Shown: positions 27,496 to 35,599 of the stretch, piece after piece
Numbering within the stretch: position 1 is the stretch's first letter
Layout: each line of letters begins with the position of its first letter
NCBI GenBank assembly: GCA_025354985.1
Contig: JANXLU010000011.1
Coordinates: forward strand, 124,001 to 188,000
Reading direction: 5' to 3'
Length of the DNA stretch: 64,000 nucleotides
Source of the DNA: Chloroflexota bacterium
GTDB lineage: Bacteria; Chloroflexota; Anaerolineae; J036; Brachytrichaceae
The notes under the pieces: model-generated
The model's input: the letters and a program-made list of their open reading frames with translations, nothing else
The model's database searches: none
Told to the model about the DNA's origin: nothing
Position numbers and translations under genes: made by a program

Positions 27496-27564
27496 GTCAA
27501 ATTGGTCGCCTCGCCCGCATGCCTTGCTGTGCGCGCGGGGCGACCCAGTTCTCGCCTGAGCTAT

Positions 27565-29493
27565 TTATTTCTTAGTAACGCTGACGCTGACAATTTTGTC
27601 CGGCGTCGCCTTGCCATCATCTGGCGCAAGCGTCTTGGCAAGTTCCAGACCCTTTGTGACCTGGCCGATCACAGTAAAGGCGCCCGCGAGTTGCGGCGAC
27701 TCTGCAAATGTAATCACGATTTGTGAGCCGGTTTGATCGGCGTCCTGGCCCGTGCTTTTGAACAAAGCCACAGTGCCGGGTGTCTTCCAGGCTGTTGCCG
27801 GTGTGGCACTCAATTCCGAATCACATTCGTATCCGCTGGTTCCCAACCCGCTGCCACTTGGATCACTAAACAACACTGCGTTAACTTGCACGTCATTTAG
27901 CTGGATCTTTGTATCGTTGTAGTAGCCTTTTTGGGCCAGAAACAGAAATGAATTTACATTCACAGGCGCAATTTTTGGGTCAAGCTCCAACACGACGTCA
28001 CCCTTGCTTGTTTTTAGAGTAACTTCATATATGCTCTTGCCGTCACTTACGCTCTCGGGCTTGGCAAATCGAAGCGGTTTGGCGGCCAGGAATGTCGTGT
28101 ATCCGGCACGCCGCTTAAGGTAGCTGGCAAGGTTTGGACCCAAGTTGGGATCGCTAAATGCCGTTGATGGAATAGGCTGGCCATCAAGAAAAAGAGACGG
28201 AGTGGCCTGAAGCTGCAAAACTGTGCCGCTCTTTATGTCGCGATCCACACGCGCCGCAATTTCTGGCGAGGCAAGTGATTTGTCGAATTTATCGACATCC
28301 ATCTTCAGTTCTTTGGCAAAACCGTCCAACGTTTTGTTGAAATCAGTGATTGGAACAGAGCTCCACTCGGTCTGCCGGCTATATAGCAAATCCTGTAGTT
28401 CGGTAAACTTGCCCTGTTCATTGGCAGCCTCAAGCGCCCGGCTTGCGACCAGGGCCTTGTCATGGATACTTGTCAGCGGGTAATGCCTGGACACGATCTT
28501 TAGCGTATCTGAATATGAAGACAACAGGGTTTTTACCATCGGCTGAAAGGCCGCACATGCCGGACACTGCGGGTCTCCGTATTCGACCAGTGTGCTCGTC
28601 GCATCCGCCTTGCCAAACACATGATCATCCTTTAACAGTGTGAGGTTTGGGTCTTCGATGCCAAATGTATCCGTCACAATGCGACACTCGGCCGGTTTGG
28701 CGGGCGCGGCGGTAGGTACTGGCGCTGCAGGCGCCGCGGCCACCGCTTCGCCGGTGGATACGGCAATCTCCACGCTGTCGATTTTGTCACCGACCGCAAT
28801 TTTTCGGACAATGTCAAGCCCGGATAGTGTTTTGCCGAACGCGGTGTAGGCCCCGTCTAGCGCAGTTTGAGCACCAATCGTGATATAAAACTGGCTGCCG
28901 CTGCTTTCTTGCTTTGGATTCACATTGTCTGGCAATCTGGCCATGGCAATAGCGCCATCAATGTGGGGTAGTTTGATCTCGGCCGGAACGGTGTATCCAG
29001 GACCACCGCTGCCATTGCCGGCGGGATCGCCACCTTGGATCACGAATCCGGGCTCGACGCGATGAAAGGTCAAGCCGTCGTAAAACCCATTTTGTGACAA
29101 ATAGATAAAATTGTTTACAGTTAGAGGAGCGGCGCCCGGGTCCAATTCCACTTTGATGTCGCCCTTGCTGGTCTTAATGGTCGCGATGTATTTTTTGCTC
29201 ACGTCAATAGATACAGGCGGTGGCGTCTTGCCAATATTTCCACGTTGCTGGGACGTAAGCTTGGCATACGGCCGATCACCGGCAGGGGCGGCTGGCGCAC
29301 TGGCCTGCGTGGGTGCTTGTGGGGCGGATGTTGGTGCCGTCTGCACGGCCTGACCCGCTGGCGTCGGTGGGGTTATGCGTGCTGGTTGGGTAGGGCCAAC
29401 GGCAGCTGTAGGCGGGCCATTGGGTGTGGGTGCGGCACATGCAGACAATAATATTGCTGCCGTGAGCGCACCGGCAGCGAATTTGTTATTCAT
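27565..29493 (-). CDS. Secreted lipoprotein fusing cyclophilin, DsbA-like thioredoxin and degenerate cyclophilin domains
   Basis: 642 residues. A lipoprotein signal ends with LSAC (Cys 19), followed by a Pro/Ala/Thr-rich tether to about 75. Residues 100-250 are a cyclophilin-type peptidyl-prolyl isomerase with an intact active site, FHRVEPGFVIQGGDP at 143-157 (Arg, Phe, Gln). Residues 270-470 are a DsbA/thioredoxin_4 domain with the redox motif CPAC at 310-313 in VEYGDPQCPACAAF. Residues 485-642 form a second cyclophilin-like domain whose active-site segment is replaced by IQLNDVQVNAVLFSDPSG, so it is probably not catalytic. The chain would fold exported proteins by both proline isomerisation and disulfide formation outside the membrane. 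Orientation is opposite to the thioesterase 3' neighbour at 26717; stop spacing suggests a monocistron. Confidence 0.85.
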   Translation of the reverse strand: MNNKFAAGALTAAILLSACAAPTPNGPPTAAVGPTQPARITPPTPAGQAVQTAPTSAPQAPTQASAPAAPAGDRPYAKLTSQQRGNIGKTPPPVSIDVSKKYIATIKTSKGDIKVELDPGAAPLTVNNFIYLSQNGFYDGLTFHRVEPGFVIQGGDPAGNGSGGPGYTVPAEIKLPHIDGAIAMARLPDNVNPKQESSGSQFYITIGAQTALDGAYTAFGKTLSGLDIVRKIAVGDKIDSVEIAVSTGEAVAAAPAAPVPTAAPAKPAECRIVTDTFGIEDPNLTLLKDDHVFGKADATSTLVEYGDPQCPACAAFQPMVKTLLSSYSDTLKIVSRHYPLTSIHDKALVASRALEAANEQGKFTELQDLLYSRQTEWSSVPITDFNKTLDGFAKELKMDVDKFDKSLASPEIAARVDRDIKSGTVLQLQATPSLFLDGQPIPSTAFSDPNLGPNLASYLKRRAGYTTFLAAKPLRFAKPESVSDGKSIYEVTLKTSKGDVVLELDPKIAPVNVNSFLFLAQKGYYNDTKIQLNDVQVNAVLFSDPSGSGLGTSGYECDSELSATPATAWKTPGTVALFKSTGQDADQTGSQIVITFAESPQLAGAFTVIGQVTKGLELAKTLAPDDGKATPDKIVSVSVTKK

Positions 29494-29606
29494 TCAATTC
29501 TCCGGTATTTTGGTGGGTCTGGAATCAGGCGCGCGTTTCTGAGCGTCCAATTCGATGAAAAGTCGACAAAATTATAGTTGCTCGCAAATCTTTTGATTAC
29601 GAAATG

Positions 29607-30161
29607 CTAACAATTTGTCGTGCGCAATTCCCAATTGCCGTGCATCTGCCAAATGCACGTTGCCTGGCGTTCATATAAACGCAACACCCACTGTGCCTTC
29701 ATGGACACATCGATGCATAGTCGTGCCAACTCTTCAAGTCGCTGATGTTGCTCGGGTGGGAAGCCGTAGGCCAGACTCAGGTGCAGCCAGCCTTTCAATC
29801 GAATTGCGTCGCGACGCGATGTTGATGACGATGCTACCTGCAATCTGCGTGCAATAAGTTGAAGAAAAGGTGAGGAAATTTGCAGTCCGTGAAAGTCGGT
29901 CCGAATGATCAATTCTTGAATCAAAATGTCATTGGGCTTTGTCAGTGGTGCCGTTTTGCAAATTTGATCAAGATCCGAGATATAGGTTGGAATCGATGTT
30001 TCGCGGTCATGGAAGAAACCCGTGAGTGAAATGTGTGGCATGAAATCATGCGCAAGGTTCCGGCCGATTTCAGTCGACGAGCGTTCAAAGTAGACCGACA
30101 GTGCGCCTGCGAGCTCACCAAGCGGGCAGGCATACAAAATTAGCTCACACAGCGCACTCAT
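29607..30161 (-). CDS. 2H phosphoesterase-like protein at the end of the C-P lyase operon
   Basis: 184 residues from ATG 30161. Two histidine motifs stand about 100 residues apart: HDFMPHISLTGFF (His-x-Ser at residues 43-46) and KGWLHLSLAYGF, the signature of 2H phosphoesterases such as 2'-5' RNA ligase and cyclic nucleotide phosphodiesterase. The plant and yeast branch of this family opens ADP-ribose 1'',2''-cyclic phosphate. C-P lyase produces 5-phosphoribosyl 1,2-cyclic phosphate, which carries the same ribosyl ring, and no phnP gene is present, so this protein may replace PhnP (inference). Its ATG overlaps the stop of the acyltransferase gene by four bases, so it is translationally coupled to the operon. 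Confidence 0.65.
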   Translation of the reverse strand: MSALCELILYACPLGELAGALSVYFERSSTEIGRNLAHDFMPHISLTGFFHDRETSIPTYISDLDQICKTAPLTKPNDILIQELIIRTDFHGLQISSPFLQLIARRLQVASSSTSRRDAIRLKGWLHLSLAYGFPPEQHQRLEELARLCIDVSMKAQWVLRLYERQATCIWQMHGNWELRTTNC

Positions 30162-30793
30162 AGGAGCTTTGGATCCATCAGGTCTTTCCAACGAGCGACC
30201 AGTGTTGCACGATCCCAGTCCCACCATTTTGAATCGGCGATTCGCGTAATCGTTGCATCATCGAACCGGTTGCGGATTTTTTTGGCTGGTACACCAGCGA
30301 CGACGCTATATGGCTCGACGTTTTTTGTCACAACACTTCCCGTTCCTATTACCGCCCCGTTGCCTATGACGACACCAGGCATGATCGTGGCGTTGTGACC
30401 TATCCACACATCGTGGCCAACCTGGCAGCGGTGATCCCGGCGCCATTCGAAGAACTCGTGGTCATCTTGTGTATCAAGGCCATATTCGATCCTACGATAC
30501 GTCATATGGTGCTGCGTTGCGCGATCCATCGGGTGATTTCCCGGGTTAATACGGACAAATGAGGCAATGGAACAGAACTTTCCAATATCGGCATAGATGA
30601 GCTGTGAATCCCCGGCGAGATATGTATGTTCGGCAACGTTGGCCTCAACCAACGTGCAGCCTGCGCCAATATCGGTCCAGGAACCGAGTTTGCAATTACG
30701 GACAATTGAGGATGCGTGAATGGTGGGCGTTTCTTTTAGAATCTTTGGCGGCGTGGCCTCGCGTGCCGGAAAAGACGTAATTTCATAAATCAT
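30158..30793 (-). CDS. Hexapeptide-repeat acyltransferase of the phn operon (DapH/GlmU-related)
   Basis: 211 residues made of left-handed beta-helix repeats, as in the xenobiotic/virginiamycin acetyltransferase group. The typical loop region reads CQVGHDVWIGHNATIMPGVV then IGNGAVIGTGSVVTKNVEPY and SVVAGVPAKKIRNRF, and HHMTYRRIEYG provides the catalytic-type His loop. In many bacteria a protein of this class is encoded next to phnM, and it may acetylate aminophosphonate substrates as PhnO does in E. coli; this is family context, not proof. It overlaps phnM by four bases and the 2H phosphoesterase gene by four bases, so all three are coupled. Confidence 0.75.
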   Translation of the reverse strand: MIYEITSFPAREATPPKILKETPTIHASSIVRNCKLGSWTDIGAGCTLVEANVAEHTYLAGDSQLIYADIGKFCSIASFVRINPGNHPMDRATQHHMTYRRIEYGLDTQDDHEFFEWRRDHRCQVGHDVWIGHNATIMPGVVIGNGAVIGTGSVVTKNVEPYSVVAGVPAKKIRNRFDDATITRIADSKWWDWDRATLVARWKDLMDPKLL

Positions 30794-31956
30794 AATGTGG
30801 TGCCATCCATGTAAATGGGATTTCCGTTGCGTAGCGTCATGCGTACCCGTGGAAATTCTCCTCGGTCATCAAAGATCATGATGTCGGCACGATTCCCTAC
30901 AATTAGTGAGCCGCGATTGACAAGCTTGCATGCACTGGCAACGTTGTGAGTCACCAAGGCCATTGCATGGTTTTGATCCAACAATCCAAGCTTTACAAGG
31001 GCACACACGCTTTGCAAAAGCGCACCGGGATGATAGTCCGCGGCGAGAATGTCGACCAATCCATTTGCAATTGCGTCCCGCGCACTTAGGTTGCCGGAGG
31101 TGCTCACGCCACGCAGCGCGTTTGGCGCACCCATTACGACCGCCATTTTGTGGCCACGCGCCGCTTGTGCGGCTTCCGCGGTAACTGGGAATTCGCTCAA
31201 CGAGACGCCAAATGAGCTCATCAAGCCGACCTTTTCAACCGTGTCGTCATCATGCGAGGCCACCACGATGCCGAGGTCGTGCGCGCGCTTCGCAAGCTGC
31301 TGGATGATTTCCCAGGGCTTGGGCCGCTCCTGCGCCTTTTGTACCGTTTCAAGCGACATCACCGAATAGTCGGTGCTAAGCTTGCTCCATCGCTCCATTT
31401 CTTTCATGTAACGCTCTATATCGCGATACTGACCCTGTCCAGGCGTATGATCGTTTAGCGACACCAAGTGCACCATCCCTTCTTCAATAAGTCGCTCTAA
31501 AAGGGGTGGGGCGTTTTGATTTGTAACCTCAAAACGTGCATGGATGCGCCAATCGACCAGGCAGTTCTTGCGCTCGTTATGAATTGCAGTTACGAGTTCC
31601 TGCGCTGTTTCGTGCCGTCGAACGCCAACCTGGCGGATTGAAATTTCGCTAAATGAAACCGCTGCAAATGCTGTGGTGACGCCGGCCGCAGCCAACCGCT
31701 TGTCCAGTTCTTGAATTGCAATGGCGAAGGGCAGGCGGGCATTCGGGCGCGGCTCAAGCTCTCGCTCGATCATGTCACCGTGCATATCAATGATTCCGGG
31801 TGCTGCAGTGAGGCCGGCAACCCGATACGAGCGACCGGCACCGTTGGCGGGTGCGGATCCTTCCCGAATTTCCGCAATTGTGCCATCCTGGATGCGTATG
31901 CAACCATTGCGGATGATTCGGTCCGGCAGGATCAGCCTAAGGTTTTCAAGCCACAT
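30790..31956 (-). CDS. phnM: Alpha-D-ribose 1-methylphosphonate 5-triphosphate diphosphatase PhnM
   Basis: 388 residues, normal for PhnM. It is an amidohydrolase-superfamily protein: VAGLTAAPGIIDMHGDMIER holds the HxD-type metal motif, IVVASHDDDTVEKVG a later metal ligand region, and LVDILAADYHPGALLQSVCA the C-terminal Asp ligand. PhnM removes pyrophosphate from ribosyl 1-phosphonate 5-triphosphate to give the 5-phosphate, the substrate of PhnJ. It overlaps phnL by 11 bases and the acyltransferase gene by four. A lone amidohydrolase could be assigned otherwise, but the operon context makes PhnM secure. Confidence 0.93.
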   Translation of the reverse strand: MWLENLRLILPDRIIRNGCIRIQDGTIAEIREGSAPANGAGRSYRVAGLTAAPGIIDMHGDMIERELEPRPNARLPFAIAIQELDKRLAAAGVTTAFAAVSFSEISIRQVGVRRHETAQELVTAIHNERKNCLVDWRIHARFEVTNQNAPPLLERLIEEGMVHLVSLNDHTPGQGQYRDIERYMKEMERWSKLSTDYSVMSLETVQKAQERPKPWEIIQQLAKRAHDLGIVVASHDDDTVEKVGLMSSFGVSLSEFPVTAEAAQAARGHKMAVVMGAPNALRGVSTSGNLSARDAIANGLVDILAADYHPGALLQSVCALVKLGLLDQNHAMALVTHNVASACKLVNRGSLIVGNRADIMIFDDRGEFPRVRMTLRNGNPIYMDGTTL

Positions 31957-32641
31957 GTTTTATTTCGATTTCCTTGTCGATGAGATGCCGAATGTCCTCC
32001 GGATGGTGAAAGACGCCTATAAATGCCACGCCCTGATCCTTAAGCAGACTCAAACGCGTCGTTAACGCAGCCCGTGCCACCGCATCAAGCGAGGCGGTTG
32101 GCTCGTCCAGTAATATCAACCGACGGGTTGTGGCCAGCGTATGGGCAAGGTTGACCTTTTGCTGCTCCCCACCGCTAAACGTGGTCGGGTACGCGTGGTG
32201 GAGTTCACGCTTTAAGCCAAAAGAATCTAGCAGCTCACGTGCATCTTGTTCGGCCGCATCCGGCGTCACGTCGGCGTTTGGCCGATGCAAGAATGACTCC
32301 GCAACCATTGCGAGTGCGCTGACGCGTGGTCGGGCTTTTAGGAACTGCGTCACGTGACCGATTTCCTCATGGCGAAGGTTCAGTATCTGTCGGTCCGTTG
32401 CCGTAACCAAATCGACGCCTCCTGTACGGCTCAAATATAGGGCGCTACCGGAACTTGGCAGATACGTTCGAAACAGGCAGCGCAGCAGGGTGCTTTTGCC
32501 AGCGCCATTTGGACCGGTGACCAGCATAAATTGACCTTCATACAGATCAAAATCCAGATTTTCGAAAGCTGGAATCTCCCGCTCCAAGTGGTGAATGGTG
32601 AATCGTTTGCAATAACTACGGACTTCAAGCAGTGCGTTCAT
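31946..32641 (-). CDS. phnL: C-P lyase system ABC-type protein PhnL
   Basis: 231 residues. Walker A VTGPNGAGKSTLLRCLF, signature FSGGEQQKVNLAHTL, and Walker B LILLDEPTASLDAVARAAL are all present. It has no membrane segment. PhnL is the partner ABC subunit of the C-P lyase core and binds on top of PhnK; PhnGHI with PhnL forms the first-step transferase activity in E. coli. Its gene shares its boundary base with phnK (TAATG) and overlaps phnM by 11 bases. Confidence 0.93.
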   Translation of the reverse strand: MNALLEVRSYCKRFTIHHLEREIPAFENLDFDLYEGQFMLVTGPNGAGKSTLLRCLFRTYLPSSGSALYLSRTGGVDLVTATDRQILNLRHEEIGHVTQFLKARPRVSALAMVAESFLHRPNADVTPDAAEQDARELLDSFGLKRELHHAYPTTFSGGEQQKVNLAHTLATTRRLILLDEPTASLDAVARAALTTRLSLLKDQGVAFIGVFHHPEDIRHLIDKEIEIKHVA

Positions 32642-33468
32642 TAAAGTTTTGCGTGCACCAACTGTTGCGTATAGGCATGTTGCGGATCTTCCAACACCTG
32701 GTCGGCAAGTCCCTGCTCTACAACCCGTCCATGTCGCATAACCATTACCCGGTCGGCAAGCATCCGTATGACACCCAAGTCATGAGACACCACAATCATG
32801 GTAGTTCCTATGTCACGTTGCACCCGGCGAAGCGTGTCAAGGACAAGCGCCTGAACACTTACGTCCAAACCGGTTGTTGGCTCGTCGAGCAGGAGCAATT
32901 TGGGATTCAGTGCAATGGCTTTCGCCAATTGCACCCGTTGCTGCATGCCGCCGGAAAGTGCAAGCGGCGGGTCATCCATCCGGTCAAGCGGAAATTCGCT
33001 GGCTCGGAAGGACGTCTCGGCGGCCTGCCTAAGCTGTGAATAGTTTCGCACTCCGGCCACGATTAGTCGCTCGGCGACGTTTCCACTGCTGGTGTTGTTC
33101 ATGCGCAGACCGATGTGCGGGTTCTGATATACGATGCCAATATGGAAGACTCGGATTGCCCGCTGCTCTGACCGATCCAGCTTAAACAAATCACCTGCAT
33201 AAATGCCATCGAGTTCATAGGATCCCGTATCGGGTTGCTCCTCTAGATTTAACATGCGGAGTATGGTGCTCTTCCCACTGCCACTTTCCCCGACGATGCC
33301 CAACACTTCGCCTCGATAGGCGGTTATATCCACGTTATTAACAGCGACAACATTCTTGCCGTAACGCTTTGCCAATCCAACCGCCTTCAAGACTGGCTTC
33401 TCCTCAATTACGGTCGCAGGGATAACGTCTTCGGCCGTGCTATTTGGATCAGGCTCAGAGTTCTTCAT
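32641..33468 (-). CDS. phnK: C-P lyase system ATP-binding protein PhnK
   Basis: 275 residues, slightly longer than E. coli PhnK because of an N-terminal acidic tail (EDVIPATVIEEK). Walker A GESGSGKSTILRML, signature LSGGMQQRVQLAKAIAL, Walker B LLLLDEPTTGLD and the H-loop VVSHDLG are intact. The sequence resembles oligopeptide-transporter ATPases but, as known for PhnK, it binds the soluble PhnGHIJ core, contacting PhnJ, and not a membrane domain. It overlaps the end of phnJ by 14 bases, so it is co-translated with it. Confidence 0.93.
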   Translation of the reverse strand: MKNSEPDPNSTAEDVIPATVIEEKPVLKAVGLAKRYGKNVVAVNNVDITAYRGEVLGIVGESGSGKSTILRMLNLEEQPDTGSYELDGIYAGDLFKLDRSEQRAIRVFHIGIVYQNPHIGLRMNNTSSGNVAERLIVAGVRNYSQLRQAAETSFRASEFPLDRMDDPPLALSGGMQQRVQLAKAIALNPKLLLLDEPTTGLDVSVQALVLDTLRRVQRDIGTTMIVVSHDLGVIRMLADRVMVMRHGRVVEQGLADQVLEDPQHAYTQQLVHAKL

Positions 33469-34420
33469 CTTTAAGAAATCCGCCTATATAAAAGTGCCCT
33501 GTTTCATTGTCATAATACGGAACGCCGGCGCATTCCGTGCCATCGACCCGTTTCACGTCCGCAACCAGTTTTTCGCGGTAACTGGTATCGGAAATTTCGT
33601 GTTCGGCCCCACCAGACTGCAAGGGAATTTCGCTCATAAATTTGTTGCTCCCCCCGCTTATGCGGCACGTCCAGCCGCGCTGGTTCTCGATTCGGAAGGG
33701 CACGTCATCAAATTCGAGCGGTTTGACCGAGGTGTACGGTGGAACAACATACAGCCGCTTTTCACGGCCTGCACTCAAGATGGTCAGGTGCTGCGCCATA
33801 TGCAGCTTTGGAACATCCCACCGTGGTATCGGTGAAGGACTCATGACATATCTTCCATGCACTAATGCCGGGTAACTGGCGCCTATTGTTACGCGCCGGT
33901 AACGCACAAGCTGTTCATAAAGTCCGAGCCACAGTAAACCGTATTCTCCGTCGCCGTGCATTTCACGGGATTTGCCAATATCACTTTCCACGCCGCGGAG
34001 CGGTTCCGGGTCGGGAACCTGAAGAACCAAAATCTGGTGCTCACCCATAATTTCTTCCGGCACCCGGTGTCGGCTCTGAACAATGGTGGCTGCCAGCGTG
34101 TCGGTTGTGGTGTGGCACGCGCTCACTCTAAAAATAAAGCGACGCAAGTTTGCGGCATTGACGCTGTCGTCAGCACCCTGATCAATGACCTTGACGTTAT
34201 CTTCAGGACCGACCAAGGACAAGGTGGCTTGAAGGCCACCTGTCCCCCAGCCCCGTGCAATTGGCAGCTCGCGGCTCGCATAGGGCACCTGATAGCCCGG
34301 AATTGCAATCGCCTTCAGTGTTTTGCGCCTAAGCTCGCGTTTTGCATATTCGTCCAAAAACGCATAGCTATACCCGTTGTTGGGACTGGCGAGCTCGGAT
34401 AACGTTCTGTGCCCTGTCAT
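33455..34420 (-). CDS. phnJ: Divergent C-P lyase subunit PhnJ lacking most Fe-S cysteines
   Basis: 321 residues (E. coli 281). The body aligns closely with PhnJ: AIAIPGYQVPYASRELP keeps the glycyl-radical Gly (Gly42 here, Gly32 in E. coli), RGWGTGGLQATLSLVGPED and VIDQGADDSVNAANLRRF are classical, and QSRHRVPEE (His118) matches the zinc-site histidine. PhnJ normally binds a [4Fe-4S] cluster with C241, C244 and C266 and uses C272 as thiyl radical. Here only the first remains (Cys252, in WTCRISGG); the others are Ser255, Ile276 and Arg282. The C-terminus is about 40 residues longer, with Cys297. No frameshift explains this: the frame is continuous and the gene overlaps phnI by 4 and phnK by 14 bases. 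Activity may use other ligands or may be lost. Confidence 0.9.
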   Translation of the reverse strand: MTGHRTLSELASPNNGYSYAFLDEYAKRELRRKTLKAIAIPGYQVPYASRELPIARGWGTGGLQATLSLVGPEDNVKVIDQGADDSVNAANLRRFIFRVSACHTTTDTLAATIVQSRHRVPEEIMGEHQILVLQVPDPEPLRGVESDIGKSREMHGDGEYGLLWLGLYEQLVRYRRVTIGASYPALVHGRYVMSPSPIPRWDVPKLHMAQHLTILSAGREKRLYVVPPYTSVKPLEFDDVPFRIENQRGWTCRISGGSNKFMSEIPLQSGGAEHEISDTSYREKLVADVKRVDGTECAGVPYYDNETGHFYIGGFLKDEEL

Positions 34421-35598
34421 GACAGTTCCTTACCAGACTTGGCAGCGCCGTTTGGCGCGTTTTCAGAAAACGATCCTGGTGTTCCAAGTGGGACGGAAGC
34501 ACCGGTTGTTTTCAGGTAATCACCGGCCGCAGTTACCGCGCGCATTGCATCCAAATCACTGCCAAACGTAACATAGTGCGGCAGCTTGTAGTGAATACAA
34601 AACCCACTACTCTCCACGGGGTCCGTGTGATGCAGCACGTAATCCTCCGTGTGACTTGGGTGCGGCTTTGGCAGGTCCATGGCCATATCCAGCATTGACC
34701 CGGCAATGCATTTGATTTCGTTCCAACCGATGGTCGCGCAATAGCCCAGAGCGAGCTCGGGCTTTTCTGCAGCTCCTTTGAACGTTGTAACTATTTCGGC
34801 CTGGCTTAAACGAACCCGACCGATACTGAATGGCTCACCTGAAACGGGATGTGTGATTGTGACATCCGCATACCCTAGACGCAATTCATTGACCGTCGGA
34901 TGTACGGTTCCATAGCCGCGCATGTTCGCATAACCCAGACTGAGAATCCCACCGGTATCTGCCCGGCCCAAAAGCTGCAGACGAACGGCGCGATCCGCGG
35001 GAATATGCATGGGCTCGCGCGTAACATCAGGCAGTGAGTCCGGTGAAACGGAACTGGCCGAAAATGGCAGCTCCGGAAGCAGGCCTTCTGCGCGTTGCCA
35101 GTCTGCGACAGCGGGTAGTGATGCTTGCCTTGTTAACAATTCGGAATTGCGGATCATTTGGACGGGGAGCGTGCTCGAAATTGGTCCATGATCTCGCTCG
35201 TTGTCCAGCATTTCGAGTGGCAGCAATCTGTGGCTATAGTCGAGTGTCGGGCCGAGTATTTGGCCGCCTGGAATATCTTTGAAGGCGGCAGATATGCGCC
35301 GCACGGTCAACCAATCGTCCTGCACCAGCGTCTTGGCATATGCAATACGCGGCTGGGTACTTCTAAATGCGCGCAGCATTAGCACGGATTCATACAGGTC
35401 GCCACCGGTATACAAAATTGCCAAAGCCGCCAGCTCGGGTGCATAGAGCGAGCCCTCTCCCATCACTTTGTCTATCAGGTAGGGCATGGTGGATTCCACT
35501 CTCCTGACGTCGTCGGCGTTGAAGGTTGACTTTAATGAGTGAAATAGTTGCTCGGCATTAAGAATTGCCTGTTCTCCGCCTCGTGCTGCCACATACAT
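34417..35598 (-). CDS. phnI: C-P lyase core subunit PhnI
   Basis: 393 residues, standard PhnI length. It carries the conserved start YVAARGGEQAILNAEQLF, the LGPTLDYSHRLLPLEML region, LGYANMRGYGTVHPTVNELR, and near the end HTDPVESSGFCIHYKLPHYV, whose His336 and His341 match the two zinc-binding histidines (H328, H333) that PhnI contributes opposite PhnJ in E. coli. With PhnGHL, PhnI attaches the phosphonate to ribose 1-position of ATP, releasing adenine; PhnI alone is a nucleosidase. It starts 1 base after phnH and overlaps phnJ by four bases. Confidence 0.95.
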   Translation of the reverse strand: MYVAARGGEQAILNAEQLFHSLKSTFNADDVRRVESTMPYLIDKVMGEGSLYAPELAALAILYTGGDLYESVLMLRAFRSTQPRIAYAKTLVQDDWLTVRRISAAFKDIPGGQILGPTLDYSHRLLPLEMLDNERDHGPISSTLPVQMIRNSELLTRQASLPAVADWQRAEGLLPELPFSASSVSPDSLPDVTREPMHIPADRAVRLQLLGRADTGGILSLGYANMRGYGTVHPTVNELRLGYADVTITHPVSGEPFSIGRVRLSQAEIVTTFKGAAEKPELALGYCATIGWNEIKCIAGSMLDMAMDLPKPHPSHTEDYVLHHTDPVESSGFCIHYKLPHYVTFGSDLDAMRAVTAAGDYLKTTGASVPLGTPGSFSENAPNGAAKSGKELS

Positions 35599-35599
35599 T

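Noticed and set aside
33560-33720. Possibility that the missing PhnJ cysteines come from a frameshift
   Set aside because: The minus-strand frame was read codon by codon: it is continuous, family similarity (SDTSY, GGSNKFMSE) persists through it, and no shifted frame restores the cysteines.
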